A DNA stretch of 38,730 bases from Candidatus Wallbacteria bacterium (GTDB taxonomy: Bacteria; Muiribacteriota; UBA6191; JACPRK01): NCBI GenBank assembly GCA_016213845.1, contig JACQZN010000038.1, positions 1 through 38,730 of the forward strand. Direction: 5' to 3'. Positions 23,701-30,569 of this stretch are shown here, one piece after another. The position numbers were made by a program, and so were the translations under genes. The notes beneath the pieces are model-generated. The model was not told where the DNA came from. It saw only the letters and a program-made list of their open reading frames with translations, and searched no databases. The stretch's first letter is position 1. Every line of letters begins with the position of its first letter.

Positions 23701-24690
23701 CAGCTCCGGATGGAGCTCGAGCACGACCGGGCGAGTCGCCGCCGCGTGGGCGCGTCGCTTGCTTCCCGTAAACTGGGCGGTCTGGCGGCCGTCGCCCATA
23801 TCGCGCCTGCCGGAAAGCGTCGGCACCTTTTGGTTGCCGCGGGGACCCTGAGTTGCCGCCAGCGCATCCTGGAGAGCCGCGCGCATCTGCTCGGCGGTCT
23901 CCCAACGATCGTCGGGGCTTTTCGACAGGGCCTTTCCGAGAAAATCGCGAAAAGGGGGCGGCAGGTGGTCGGGGATGTCCGGGGCCTCCATCACGTGGCC
24001 GCGCATGATCTCCACCGGCGTGCCGACGAACGGCCTGCGGCCGACGAGCATCTCGTAGGCCATGACGCCGGCGGCGTAGAGGTCGACGCGGTGATCGTGG
24101 CGGCGGCCGAACTGTTCCGGGGCCATGTAGGCGGGTGTGCCCTTGATGACATCTTCGGAGGTCGTGGTCGCCGCGCGCGCCGACCGCGCGATGCCGAAGT
24201 CGGTGATCTTGAGCGTCCCGTCCGCGCGTGACAGGATGTTCTCGGGCTTGAGGTCGCGATGGACGACCTTGTGAGCGTGGGCGTGGGCCAACCCCGCCAT
24301 GACGTGATCCAGAAGCCGGACGGCATCCTCGGGGGGGAGCGCAACACCTTCCATCAGCAGCTTGTCCAGCGGCTTGCCCTCCACGAACTCGAGCACCAGC
24401 AAGAGGCCCTGGGCGGGCGGCGCCAGGGTGAGACTGGTGAGAAAGGTAACGATGTTGGGGTGGGGAGGCATCGCCGCGAGCGCCTGGGCTTCTCGCAGGA
24501 TGGACGCCGGGTCGCCTTCGACCACCCACTTGACCGCCACGTCTCTGAGGCGCTCGCCGCCGAGCATCTCTTCGGCTCGGTAGACGAAGGCGAAGCTGCC
24601 GGCGCCCAGGAACTGCTTGAGCACGTAGCGGCCCTGCTGCAGGGACTTGCCTACGAGGGCCTTTGGATTGAAGCTACGTTTCGCCAGCAT
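20731..24690 (-). CDS. Giant Ser/Thr protein kinase with DnaJ-like zinc finger and C-terminal membrane helices
   Basis: The 1319-aa protein begins with a Hanks-type kinase domain (~20-275): GAGSFAFVY (~29), VAVKWV (K54), HRDLKPENIL (~143), DFGIAR (~163) and GTPAYMAPEQ (~187). The invariant residues are present. A linker follows, then four CxxC motifs in a row (~446-490: CLNCRGRG, CTACQGED, CDLCKGAG, CAECSGMG) that copy the CxxCxGxG layout of the DnaJ zinc-finger domain. Next come about 700 residues of helical repeats and finally three hydrophobic helices (~1220-1310). The kinase is therefore cytosolic and tail-anchored. I start at ATG 24690 (GGAG 5 nt upstream); a GTG at 24714 adds 8 residues. 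Operon partner: the SUMF1 protein. Confidence 0.92.
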   Translation of the reverse strand: MLAKRSFNPKALVGKSLQQGRYVLKQFLGAGSFAFVYRAEEMLGGERLRDVAVKWVVEGDPASILREAQALAAMPPHPNIVTFLTSLTLAPPAQGLLLVLEFVEGKPLDKLLMEGVALPPEDAVRLLDHVMAGLAHAHAHKVVHRDLKPENILSRADGTLKITDFGIARSARAATTTSEDVIKGTPAYMAPEQFGRRHDHRVDLYAAGVMAYEMLVGRRPFVGTPVEIMRGHVMEAPDIPDHLPPPFRDFLGKALSKSPDDRWETAEQMRAALQDALAATQGPRGNQKVPTLSGRRDMGDGRQTAQFTGSKRRAHAAATRPVVLELHPELTPQPSVEWRLPAGSRLLGSIAAQALPGMPRLAQRIAGELEIDSAFRHPAFLLCRALSFERREVVERFEPYRNQRFPKPVFDSPGEIDPWDPVYPIERPNPQKPLFEFRIPSTDRQVKCLNCRGRGTALCTACQGEDAPLCDLCKGAGESECAECSGMGDRAGFLVIVAKLERHEERAFVKPPPVQADVTEEDLAGAPTQRLMRLNGGVLSSSDLPSPFPWPELAPRAKAMLESTTVVGESASMDDELTLDFAWIGHAICELQGEEASVDAVPEGGFATCEPRLLEMIRGRAVPLMTNPALWDTDPGEALALAQEAMGADGPPEWRDKCQGAALELAQRLLSTGATAKFRDLRRPFSELVALDASGQWKSRWAAVLVAHRRSLLEEVQTALEGDDPSGTLARALAQMADLEMLAQEGQTLFKLALERIQGLLRKAQFDRSDHLVDALMGVAWPIRGANETLSGLRSSALQERATALQKQCDTGGKPDQIYRDLSALIGLCPELSSLPATLRAFRKRLGGELKSGRIAGGCHWGRRLQEELSHIRPDLSPLFANMLDGYEDGFIDTIVSMLEQPEQFSDAMALLGLPEAKLDEDPRVAALAAAFDRTFSARLSNYDPSASNQSLTEEQQQEVARAIAAWMRLHAWCPRHVLAQGFVKQLWAVLQTVLRGPMHDRAQPLLDLAAQAKGISDHPEVGPLIQAAREEKFQAAAREAIAALRERGDFDAYRRTFFLLVPLVPLHSAVADILAALQAHLTQLALDGKAEELQAQSEAISGFLKAQKMQEIPWLRDAVSNQSRELEKFVLSRVGEADQVDRALELVAWLRKQNHRWAEELVIRLDQGLERSKERDAVDHRLALTPVARVFAATDPHSLVRRVAMNARANLDEAIWRWGMATLVPGAFLLLPELMPFLGVPVPGLDPFTKRGLAAWVAMAAAGYLAGKWLAGLTRFAMARKDPKGERWRLAAALCGLALSTAAFGAGVAAVRAVRSGF

Positions 24691-24776
24691 CGCCGCTCCG
24701 CGAGGTCTCCTCACGTGCCACCGGTATGGAGCGCCTCCGGGTTCCGCCTGCCCGGGATGCCCCCCGCGGCCGTAGG

Positions 24777-24782
24777 ACTATA
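24777..24782 (-). promoter_or_regulatory. Possible -10 of the kinase-SUMF1 operon
   Basis: On the minus strand TATAGT (complement of 24777-24782) is a 5/6 match to the -10 consensus, 86 nt before the kinase ATG. No convincing -35 is seen. The rest of the 24691-24915 gap shows no other feature. Confidence 0.35.
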
Positions 24783-24915
24783 CCCCGAGCGAGGGAGGGG
24801 ACGCCAGGGGCAGACGTCGAATGCATGCAATTCCCGGGCGCATTCAAGTCCCGCCTGCAATTTTCCGAAAGGCTGATCTGGTGAGGCAGGCCGCTTTGCC
24901 CCGTGTCGATCCGTC

Positions 24916-27300
24916 ATGACGAGCCTACGCCCCAGGGACCCTACGGTGCCGTTCCAGGGTACCGTCTTGCTCCTGAGTAGCCGCGACAGCGCTGCCCGGA
25001 AGGGGATCGAAGCGGTCTTCGGCCGAACCACGGCCCTGCGGCTCGAAACCGTCGTCGTCGGCCCGGAGGACCTGGACCCGGCGCGGTTGGCGGAGCTGGC
25101 GGCGCGCGTGGCCGAGGCCAACCCGTGCGTGCTACTGGTGGACGGCCCTCAGGCCGCGACCCTCGCGGCCAGCTGGGAGCCCTATTACCCGACCCCGGCC
25201 CCCCGCTGCCTGAGACTGGCCGCCACCGGGGCGAGCGCTCCGATTCTGGAAGACGGCAGCGAGCTCGAGGCCTGGATGCACTCGGGCGTCTGGCGCGGAG
25301 AGGCGTGGGGCTCGCGCCTGGGCGTCAGAGATGGACGCGCGGTCGAGGGAGCAGGGCCGCTGCTGGCCACTCTCTCGAAACTTGCGGCAGCTCCTGTGGA
25401 GCTGCTTCTGGGCTATGCCAAGGCATGGCCCGGCAGCGACATGATGGGCAGTCTTGCGCTGCGTCTGGGAGAGACCGTCTGGGCCCATGATCGGTTGGCC
25501 CGGCCGGGAACGGATGTCGGGCTCTTCACGCCCGTGTCGCTCGCCGATCATCTGTACGGAACGCAATCGCCCCTGGCTCGCGTGGAGGTCACGGAGACGA
25601 TTGGCGCCTGCTACGGCCGCAACGTGCTAGGCTTGCGGCTCTTCGGCGAGTCGCGGCTGGCGCTGGAGGCGATGACCGAGGAGATTGGCCGAGTCAATCT
25701 GCAGTGGCGGGATGGCCTGCTGAGCGCCGGGCGCATTCTGAGGAACGTGCCGGCGTTGCTGAATCGGGCATTTCGCTCGGTAGGCTGGGGTGTTTCTCCC
25801 TGGTGGGCTCGCGGGCCGCTCGATCTGTTCCTGGCGCTCCTGGGCAAAGCCGAGACGACTCGCCGCGCCCACGTGCTGGTCCACTACCGCCGGGTGCCGG
25901 CTTCGGAGTCGTGCCACCGGCAGGACGTGTTTCCGTGGCGCATGTGGCGGCCGTGGAGTTCGGAGTCCGCCAGGCGCAGGCTCGAGACGAAGGCCTCCAT
26001 TCGCGTGGAGGCGACCGAAGGGAAGTCGAAGCTCGAGCTGGACGTCAGGGGCTACGACTGGTCCGAGGCGATTTCGGGGCGCGGCCGCGTGGCGATCACC
26101 CCCGGGCCGGCCAGGGCCAGCGAGCAGGTCGTCCGCCTCAGTGCCCGGCAGGTCACGCACCGCGAGCCCGAATTCCCGGCGCTCTTCGAAGACGTCACCC
26201 GGAAGCTGCTTGCGGTCACCGGCGGCCAGCCGGATCGTCACCAGGCGCTCCTGCTCTCCGGTTCCGGGTCCGCAGCCGTCGAAGCCTCGGTGGAGGCAAT
26301 GGCTCGTTTGGGTCGATTGATCGTCGTGTCCAACGGGGAGTACGGCGAACGCCTGGCCGAGCTGGCGACCACGCACGCGCCCGGCTCAGCAAGGGTGGTC
26401 GAGTTCCCCGCCGGCAGCCGCATCGACGCCGCCGCCGTCCGCCGGGCATTGAAGTCTCAAAAGAGCGCTTCGGTGTTCCTGGTCGCGGTCCACCACGAGA
26501 GCGCGACAGGCATGCTCAACGACGCCGCCGAGCTCGCGGCGCTCGCCCGGGAAACGGGCGCAGCGCTCTTCCTCGACGCAGTGGGCAGCCTGGGCGCTCA
26601 CGAGCTGGACCTTTCCCAGGGCCCCATCGCGCTCGTCGCCGGCGCCCCTCACATGGCCCTTGGCGGGCTCCCCGGAATCGGGTTCGTCGTCGGCGAACGG
26701 CAGCTCTTCCGCCGCCTGCAACAGACCCAGCCGCGGGTCCGAAGCCTCGACCTGGGCGCGCACTACAAGTGGGCAGTCGAGCGAGGACAGATGCCGGCCA
26801 CGCCTCCCCTGGGATCGATGCTGGCGCTCTCCGCGGCGCTGGCTGAGTTGCTAGCCCGGGGGCTCGCCGCCGCCCGGACCCAGCTGGCCCGGCGCGCTGC
26901 GTCGCTGCGGCGCGGCTTGATGAGAGCGGGCTTCCAGTTCCCCATCGAGCTCGACTGGATGTCCAACGTCGTCACGCCCATCCTGGTTCCCCAGCCGGTG
27001 GCCGCCGCCGATCTGCACGAGGCGCTCATGGCGCACGGTTTCGTCACGGAGCGACACGGGCCGCCGCACGCCGCCGACGGCCTGCTGCTAGGCCACGCAG
27101 GGGAGATTCGCCCGGACGATCTCGAGCGATTCGTGCGGGTCGCCGAGCAGGAATTGCGCCGCTTGAACGCACTGGCCGGGAGGGCTGCGGCCACGGTTCC
27201 CGTCACTGCGCGGGCCACCCTGCCCGAGCCGCGAGCCGGCCGCATCTCGCGCTCCGCTGCTGGCTTGCCGGTCGGAACATTTGCAGGCTCCGGCAAGTAG
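24916..27300 (+). CDS. Two-domain protein with a PhnW-like class V aminotransferase fold lacking the PLP lysine
   Basis: The 794-aa protein has an unrecognised N-terminal half (1-~390), which includes VCLLVDGP-like and ACYGRNVLGLRLFGES segments. A C-terminal half (~395-760) aligns by eye with 2-aminoethylphosphonate-pyruvate transaminase (PhnW): VAITPGPARAS, ALLLSGSGSAAVEASVEA, LIVVSNGEYGERLAEL, VHHESATGMLN, FLDAVGSLGAHELDL and GLPGIGFVVGER. At the site where PhnW has NKC(L/I)QGVPG this protein reads HMALGGLPG, so the PLP-binding lysine is replaced by Met580. The equivalent Asp (in FLDAVGS) remains. I infer a catalytically dead or re-purposed fold. It is divergent from the kinase operon and 86 nt upstream of a secreted-protein gene. 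Neither phosphonate gene neighbours nor a transporter are present. Confidence 0.8.
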   Translation: MTSLRPRDPTVPFQGTVLLLSSRDSAARKGIEAVFGRTTALRLETVVVGPEDLDPARLAELAARVAEANPCVLLVDGPQAATLAASWEPYYPTPAPRCLRLAATGASAPILEDGSELEAWMHSGVWRGEAWGSRLGVRDGRAVEGAGPLLATLSKLAAAPVELLLGYAKAWPGSDMMGSLALRLGETVWAHDRLARPGTDVGLFTPVSLADHLYGTQSPLARVEVTETIGACYGRNVLGLRLFGESRLALEAMTEEIGRVNLQWRDGLLSAGRILRNVPALLNRAFRSVGWGVSPWWARGPLDLFLALLGKAETTRRAHVLVHYRRVPASESCHRQDVFPWRMWRPWSSESARRRLETKASIRVEATEGKSKLELDVRGYDWSEAISGRGRVAITPGPARASEQVVRLSARQVTHREPEFPALFEDVTRKLLAVTGGQPDRHQALLLSGSGSAAVEASVEAMARLGRLIVVSNGEYGERLAELATTHAPGSARVVEFPAGSRIDAAAVRRALKSQKSASVFLVAVHHESATGMLNDAAELAALARETGAALFLDAVGSLGAHELDLSQGPIALVAGAPHMALGGLPGIGFVVGERQLFRRLQQTQPRVRSLDLGAHYKWAVERGQMPATPPLGSMLALSAALAELLARGLAAARTQLARRAASLRRGLMRAGFQFPIELDWMSNVVTPILVPQPVAAADLHEALMAHGFVTERHGPPHAADGLLLGHAGEIRPDDLERFVRVAEQELRRLNALAGRAAATVPVTARATLPEPRAGRISRSAAGLPVGTFAGSGK

Positions 27301-27386
27301 TGGGGCATGATCGGCCCCGCCGCGCAATCGGCGCTTCCCGCCTTCGCTGCCGGACCGGGTCGTCACCCCGGCAAACCCCCTGCGTC

Positions 27387-29510
27387 ATGAGCGCCCCCAT
27401 TTTCGTCCTGGAGAGCTCCGCCCGCGCGTCACGGCTCGCTTTGGCGGCTTGCGTAGCGTTGCTTCTCGCGCTCGCTTGCCCGGCCCAGGCCCGCGCCGAA
27501 GGCTTCCTTCGCGATGCGATGGCCCCCTGGACCCAGATGGGTCGTGCCCTCCGCGAGGCCGGCGTCTATCACAAGCGCCCCGTCATCCAGGCCGAGCTCG
27601 CTGCTGCCGGCGTCGAGATGTCGACGCTCGGTGGCCTCAGGGCCAAGCCGCCCTCCGACCTTCTTAACGAGATTCTGGCCACCGCCGGCGTGCCGGCTGC
27701 CAAGCGTACGGCCCTCGTCGCCAAGTACGGCGGACCGGCCGTCCACCGCCCGCTGCTCCTCACTTTCGGTGGCGAGCGGATCAACATCAACGAGCCCTAC
27801 CAGCTCGAGCGCCGGCTGGCCGAGGCGCAGGTCTCCCCCGAGGCACGCCACGCCCTCATCGCCGAGCGCTCGCGCGGGGAGTTCAAGGACCTGGCCGACT
27901 TCGAGGCTCGCCTCTCCAAGCAGTCTGCCCTCGACGGCGAAGTGGCCAAGACGGTCGCACGGGTCGTCGACGCTTCACCGGCGGCCTCCACAGGCACGTC
28001 CCAGGCCCAGAACCCTGCCGGTCAGTCCAAGGCGTCAGCTCCCTCGGAAGCCCCTGCGGTCGAGGCCGCGCCCAAGGCGCCCGACGCCGCCCCCGCCAAG
28101 CCCTCGACCCCGCGTGGTGGACCCGCTGGCCCGACAATGGGTGGCGGTTCGGCCGTCGTCTCCAAGCTGCCTGTGCGGCTGCGCGATTTCCTGACTCACC
28201 AGTCCAACGGCCGCAGCCTGCTTCCGAACGCCGCGCAGAAGTACTTCGCCAGCCCGATGCAGTCCCTCCTGACCCTGATGGTGTTCCAGGCGGCGATGCA
28301 GTACCGGGCCACGGGCCGCATCGACGTCGGAAAGGCGGTCGCTGCGACTCTCGATTCGCCCCAGGTCTGGGCGGGTCTCATCGCCGCAGGCGCCACGGCG
28401 CACATGGTCAACTCGCTCCGGGCAACGTTGGCAAAGGACACTGGCATGCGGGCGCTCTTCGGGCGCATGCTCGGGGGCTTGCCAGGCAGCATCGCGGCCT
28501 TCGCCGCCTGGGAGCTCGGCGCAGGCTACATCTCCGCCGCTACCAAGGGAGTGCAGGTCCCCGGCAAGGAGAAGGGCGAAGAGGTCACTTTCAGCGACAT
28601 GTTCCGCCATCCGGGCGTGGGCGCCGAAGTGCTCGGAAACCTCGGCAAGATAGCCATCAACCCGATGGCCCAGGCCCAGATCCTGGGACGGGTGCTGAAG
28701 GACCGGATCCTGACGGCGGAGTTTTTCTTCACGGCTGCGGGCATGTGGGCCGGAACCAAGGTCGGCGCCTTCGCCGGCGTGAAGGTGGGGGCCTGGGCCG
28801 GTGCGGCCTTCGGTCCCGTCGGTATCGGCATCGGGGCGACGGCCGGCGGAATCCTGGGCGGCATCGCAGGTGGCGTGATCGGCGGATTCGGCGGGGCGTG
28901 GGCCGGCTCGGCCGTGGACACCTGGATGGCCAGGCGCGCCTACTCGAAGGCCAAGGAAGCGATCGAAAAAGCCGACGCGGACTCGGCGAAGCGCCGCGAG
29001 CTCGGCTCAAAGGGGATGGCGCAGGCGCTCGATGCCTTCGACGAGGCCCGCCAGAAACTCGTCGACAAGCTCACCACCGACTTCGCAGGCAAGGCGAAGC
29101 GGTATCTGTCGGAGAAGGATCTCCCCAAGGCGCCGCCCGGCAAGGAGCCCTCCGAGGAGGAGGTCGCCCGCCGCAATCAGGGGATCATGTCGCGCCATCG
29201 GGAGGTCGAAGCCTCCCGCGTGGCCATCCTCGACCTCTTCCGCGAGGAGCTCGACCTGCTGGCCAAGCTCATCGAGGGCGCGCGGAAACGTGGCGAGGAC
29301 CCCGCGCCGCTCATCGAGCGGGAGAACCGCGTCGTCATGGAAATGACCCTCTTCCTCGTCGGCTCCTCCCAGGCTATCGGAGAGCTCAAGGAACCGATGC
29401 CGGGCGATGCGATCGGCGTCTGGGGCGACGGTCTCGATGCGCCCCGGCCCGAGGGTGCGCCCAGCTTCCAGGGCCTGGCCGCTCCCGCCGAGCCGGCCCC
29501 GGCGCGCTGA
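27387..29510 (+). CDS. Large secreted protein with HhH-like motif and glycine-zipper segment
   Basis: ATG 27387 is chosen because the protein then starts with a signal peptide (SRLALAACVALLLALACPAQARA). No ribosome-binding site is visible. The 707-aa product has a region (~129-175: ERININEPYQLERRL...ALIAERSRGEFKDLADFEARL) with the layout of the helix-hairpin-helix of GspK/ComEA-like proteins. It also has a Pro/Ala linker (~200-250), hydrophobic helices (~285-390) and a glycine zipper (~449-512: repeated GxxxG in GAFAGVKVGAWAGAAFGPVG and following). A charged helical C-terminus contains REELDLLAKLIEGARKRGEDP. Glycine zippers insert in membranes, so an outer-membrane or channel-like role is possible. 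I recognise no family. Confidence 0.82.
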   Translation: MSAPIFVLESSARASRLALAACVALLLALACPAQARAEGFLRDAMAPWTQMGRALREAGVYHKRPVIQAELAAAGVEMSTLGGLRAKPPSDLLNEILATAGVPAAKRTALVAKYGGPAVHRPLLLTFGGERININEPYQLERRLAEAQVSPEARHALIAERSRGEFKDLADFEARLSKQSALDGEVAKTVARVVDASPAASTGTSQAQNPAGQSKASAPSEAPAVEAAPKAPDAAPAKPSTPRGGPAGPTMGGGSAVVSKLPVRLRDFLTHQSNGRSLLPNAAQKYFASPMQSLLTLMVFQAAMQYRATGRIDVGKAVAATLDSPQVWAGLIAAGATAHMVNSLRATLAKDTGMRALFGRMLGGLPGSIAAFAAWELGAGYISAATKGVQVPGKEKGEEVTFSDMFRHPGVGAEVLGNLGKIAINPMAQAQILGRVLKDRILTAEFFFTAAGMWAGTKVGAFAGVKVGAWAGAAFGPVGIGIGATAGGILGGIAGGVIGGFGGAWAGSAVDTWMARRAYSKAKEAIEKADADSAKRRELGSKGMAQALDAFDEARQKLVDKLTTDFAGKAKRYLSEKDLPKAPPGKEPSEEEVARRNQGIMSRHREVEASRVAILDLFREELDLLAKLIEGARKRGEDPAPLIERENRVVMEMTLFLVGSSQAIGELKEPMPGDAIGVWGDGLDAPRPEGAPSFQGLAAPAEPAPAR

Positions 29511-29525
29511 GCGTCGCCCCCAGTT

Positions 29526-29783
29526 TCAGCCCCGCTTGCGGGAGGACGCGCCGACCCCGCCACCGTCGCCACTGGAGGAGAGCACCTCGCCCGTGTCGCT
29601 TCGACCTGCTGCGGCGTCCGTCGATGAGACAATCCCGCTGAGCATCCCTGAGACTCTTTGCCCCATCGTCGACAGGGCAGCTGCGGCAATGATGGCGATC
29701 AGGCTGATGCCGAGGCCCCATTCCACCAGCCCCTGACCTCGGCGCCGCCGGCGCGAGATGTGGCTTCGGACAGGCACTAGCAT
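29526..29783 (-). CDS. Flp-type (type IVb) pilin-like protein
   Basis: The 85-aa protein has a basic leader ending RRRRRG, then QGLVEWGLGISLIAIIAAAALSTMGQRVSGMLSGI and a Ser/Gly-rich tail. Flp pilins are cut after the Gly and carry Glu at +5; here Glu is at +5 of QGLVEW, with Trp where Tyr or Phe is usual. No prepilin peptidase or tad assembly genes are in the window, so this is an orphan pilin or pseudopilin. I prefer ATG 29783, which gives a 16-residue leader; a GTG at 29825 would add 14. Neither has a clear ribosome-binding site. The coding region faces the preceding secreted-protein gene tail-to-tail, 15 nt apart. Confidence 0.75.
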   Translation of the reverse strand: MLVPVRSHISRRRRRGQGLVEWGLGISLIAIIAAAALSTMGQRVSGMLSGIVSSTDAAAGRSDTGEVLSSSGDGGGVGASSRKRG

Positions 29784-29840
29784 CACGAAAGGGTTGCTCT
29801 GGTTGGTGAGGGTCGAGTGGCGCACGGGCAGTTACGAAGC

Positions 29841-29887
29841 AAACCGAGTGCCAGTATCAGTGTGTGCTGATGATACGCACTCGGTTT
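29841..29887 (-). promoter_or_regulatory. Long stem-loop upstream of the pilin gene
   Basis: AAACCGAGTGC (29841-29851) and GCACTCGGTTT (29877-29887) form a perfect 11-bp outer stem. Inside it, GTATC-AG and CTGATAC can pair with a 3-nt bulge around a small loop. It lies 16 nt from the GTG and 58 nt from the ATG of the pilin. There is no T tract, so it is a candidate structured leader, protein-binding site or small dispersed palindrome. Confidence 0.6.
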
Positions 29888-29983
29888 AGCCGCAATCGCG
29901 CGCGGCCGCGACCCCCGAGGCGCGCTATTCGTACGCGACCGGCTGAAAGGGTAACGGCCGGGCCGACCGGGTAATGCCAGCGA

Positions 29984-30469
29984 TTACTTCGTCAGCTTCT
30001 CTTTCTGGAGCCAGCCCTTCACCGTTTCCCACGCCTCCTCGCCCGACGAGACCTTCTTGGCCTTCTTCGAGTACAGCATGAGATGAGGGATGGAGTGGAT
30101 GTCGTACTTCTTCACGAAGGGGGCCTCCCAGTTGATGCCGCGGCCTTCCTTGGTCTCCACCGTGCCGATGTCGAGCTTCAGGATGCGCAATCCCTTGCGC
30201 TTCTGAGCCAGCTGGTCCAGCTTCGGCGACAGCTTGCGGCAGGGAGGGCAGGCCTCACTGAAGATGTCCACGATGGTCGTGGCGCCCTTCTTCACCAGCT
30301 TGTCGATGTCATGGTCGCCGCTGGAGACATCCACCACGGTGACCGCTCCGCTGCTGGCGTGGGCCGGGGTCGCCTCGCTGTGCTTCGACTCCTCGGCCCG
30401 AACGATGCCGGCAAGGTTCACGAGCAGGGCTGCCGCAATCCCCACGCGGGTGATGATCCTGAAAAACAC
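29984..30469 (-). CDS. Exported thioredoxin-fold protein
   Basis: I choose GTG 30469, preceded by GGAGGAGA and 3 nt. It gives a hydrophobic leader (FFRIITRVGIAAALLVNLAGIVRA) and a 161-aa product. The thioredoxin fold shows IVDIFSEACPPCRKLSPKL with a CPPC active site, ILKLDIGTVE, and the cis-proline loop IHSIPHLMLY. It should act as a periplasmic thiol-disulfide exchange protein. CPPC is less common than CGPC and suggests a different redox potential. A longer frame upstream runs antisense into the end of the next gene and is rejected. It lies downstream of, and on the same strand as, the 574-aa secreted protein, 100 nt away. Confidence 0.9.
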   Translation of the reverse strand: MFFRIITRVGIAAALLVNLAGIVRAEESKHSEATPAHASSGAVTVVDVSSGDHDIDKLVKKGATTIVDIFSEACPPCRKLSPKLDQLAQKRKGLRILKLDIGTVETKEGRGINWEAPFVKKYDIHSIPHLMLYSKKAKKVSSGEEAWETVKGWLQKEKLTK

Positions 30470-30569
30470 GTCTCTCCTCCGTTCGGGAGCGCTCGAGTGG
30501 CTCGAGGCTGGTATGGGTCCCCCAGGAGTCGCCAGGATACCACCTCGACGGGTGGCAAATCCCGACGAT

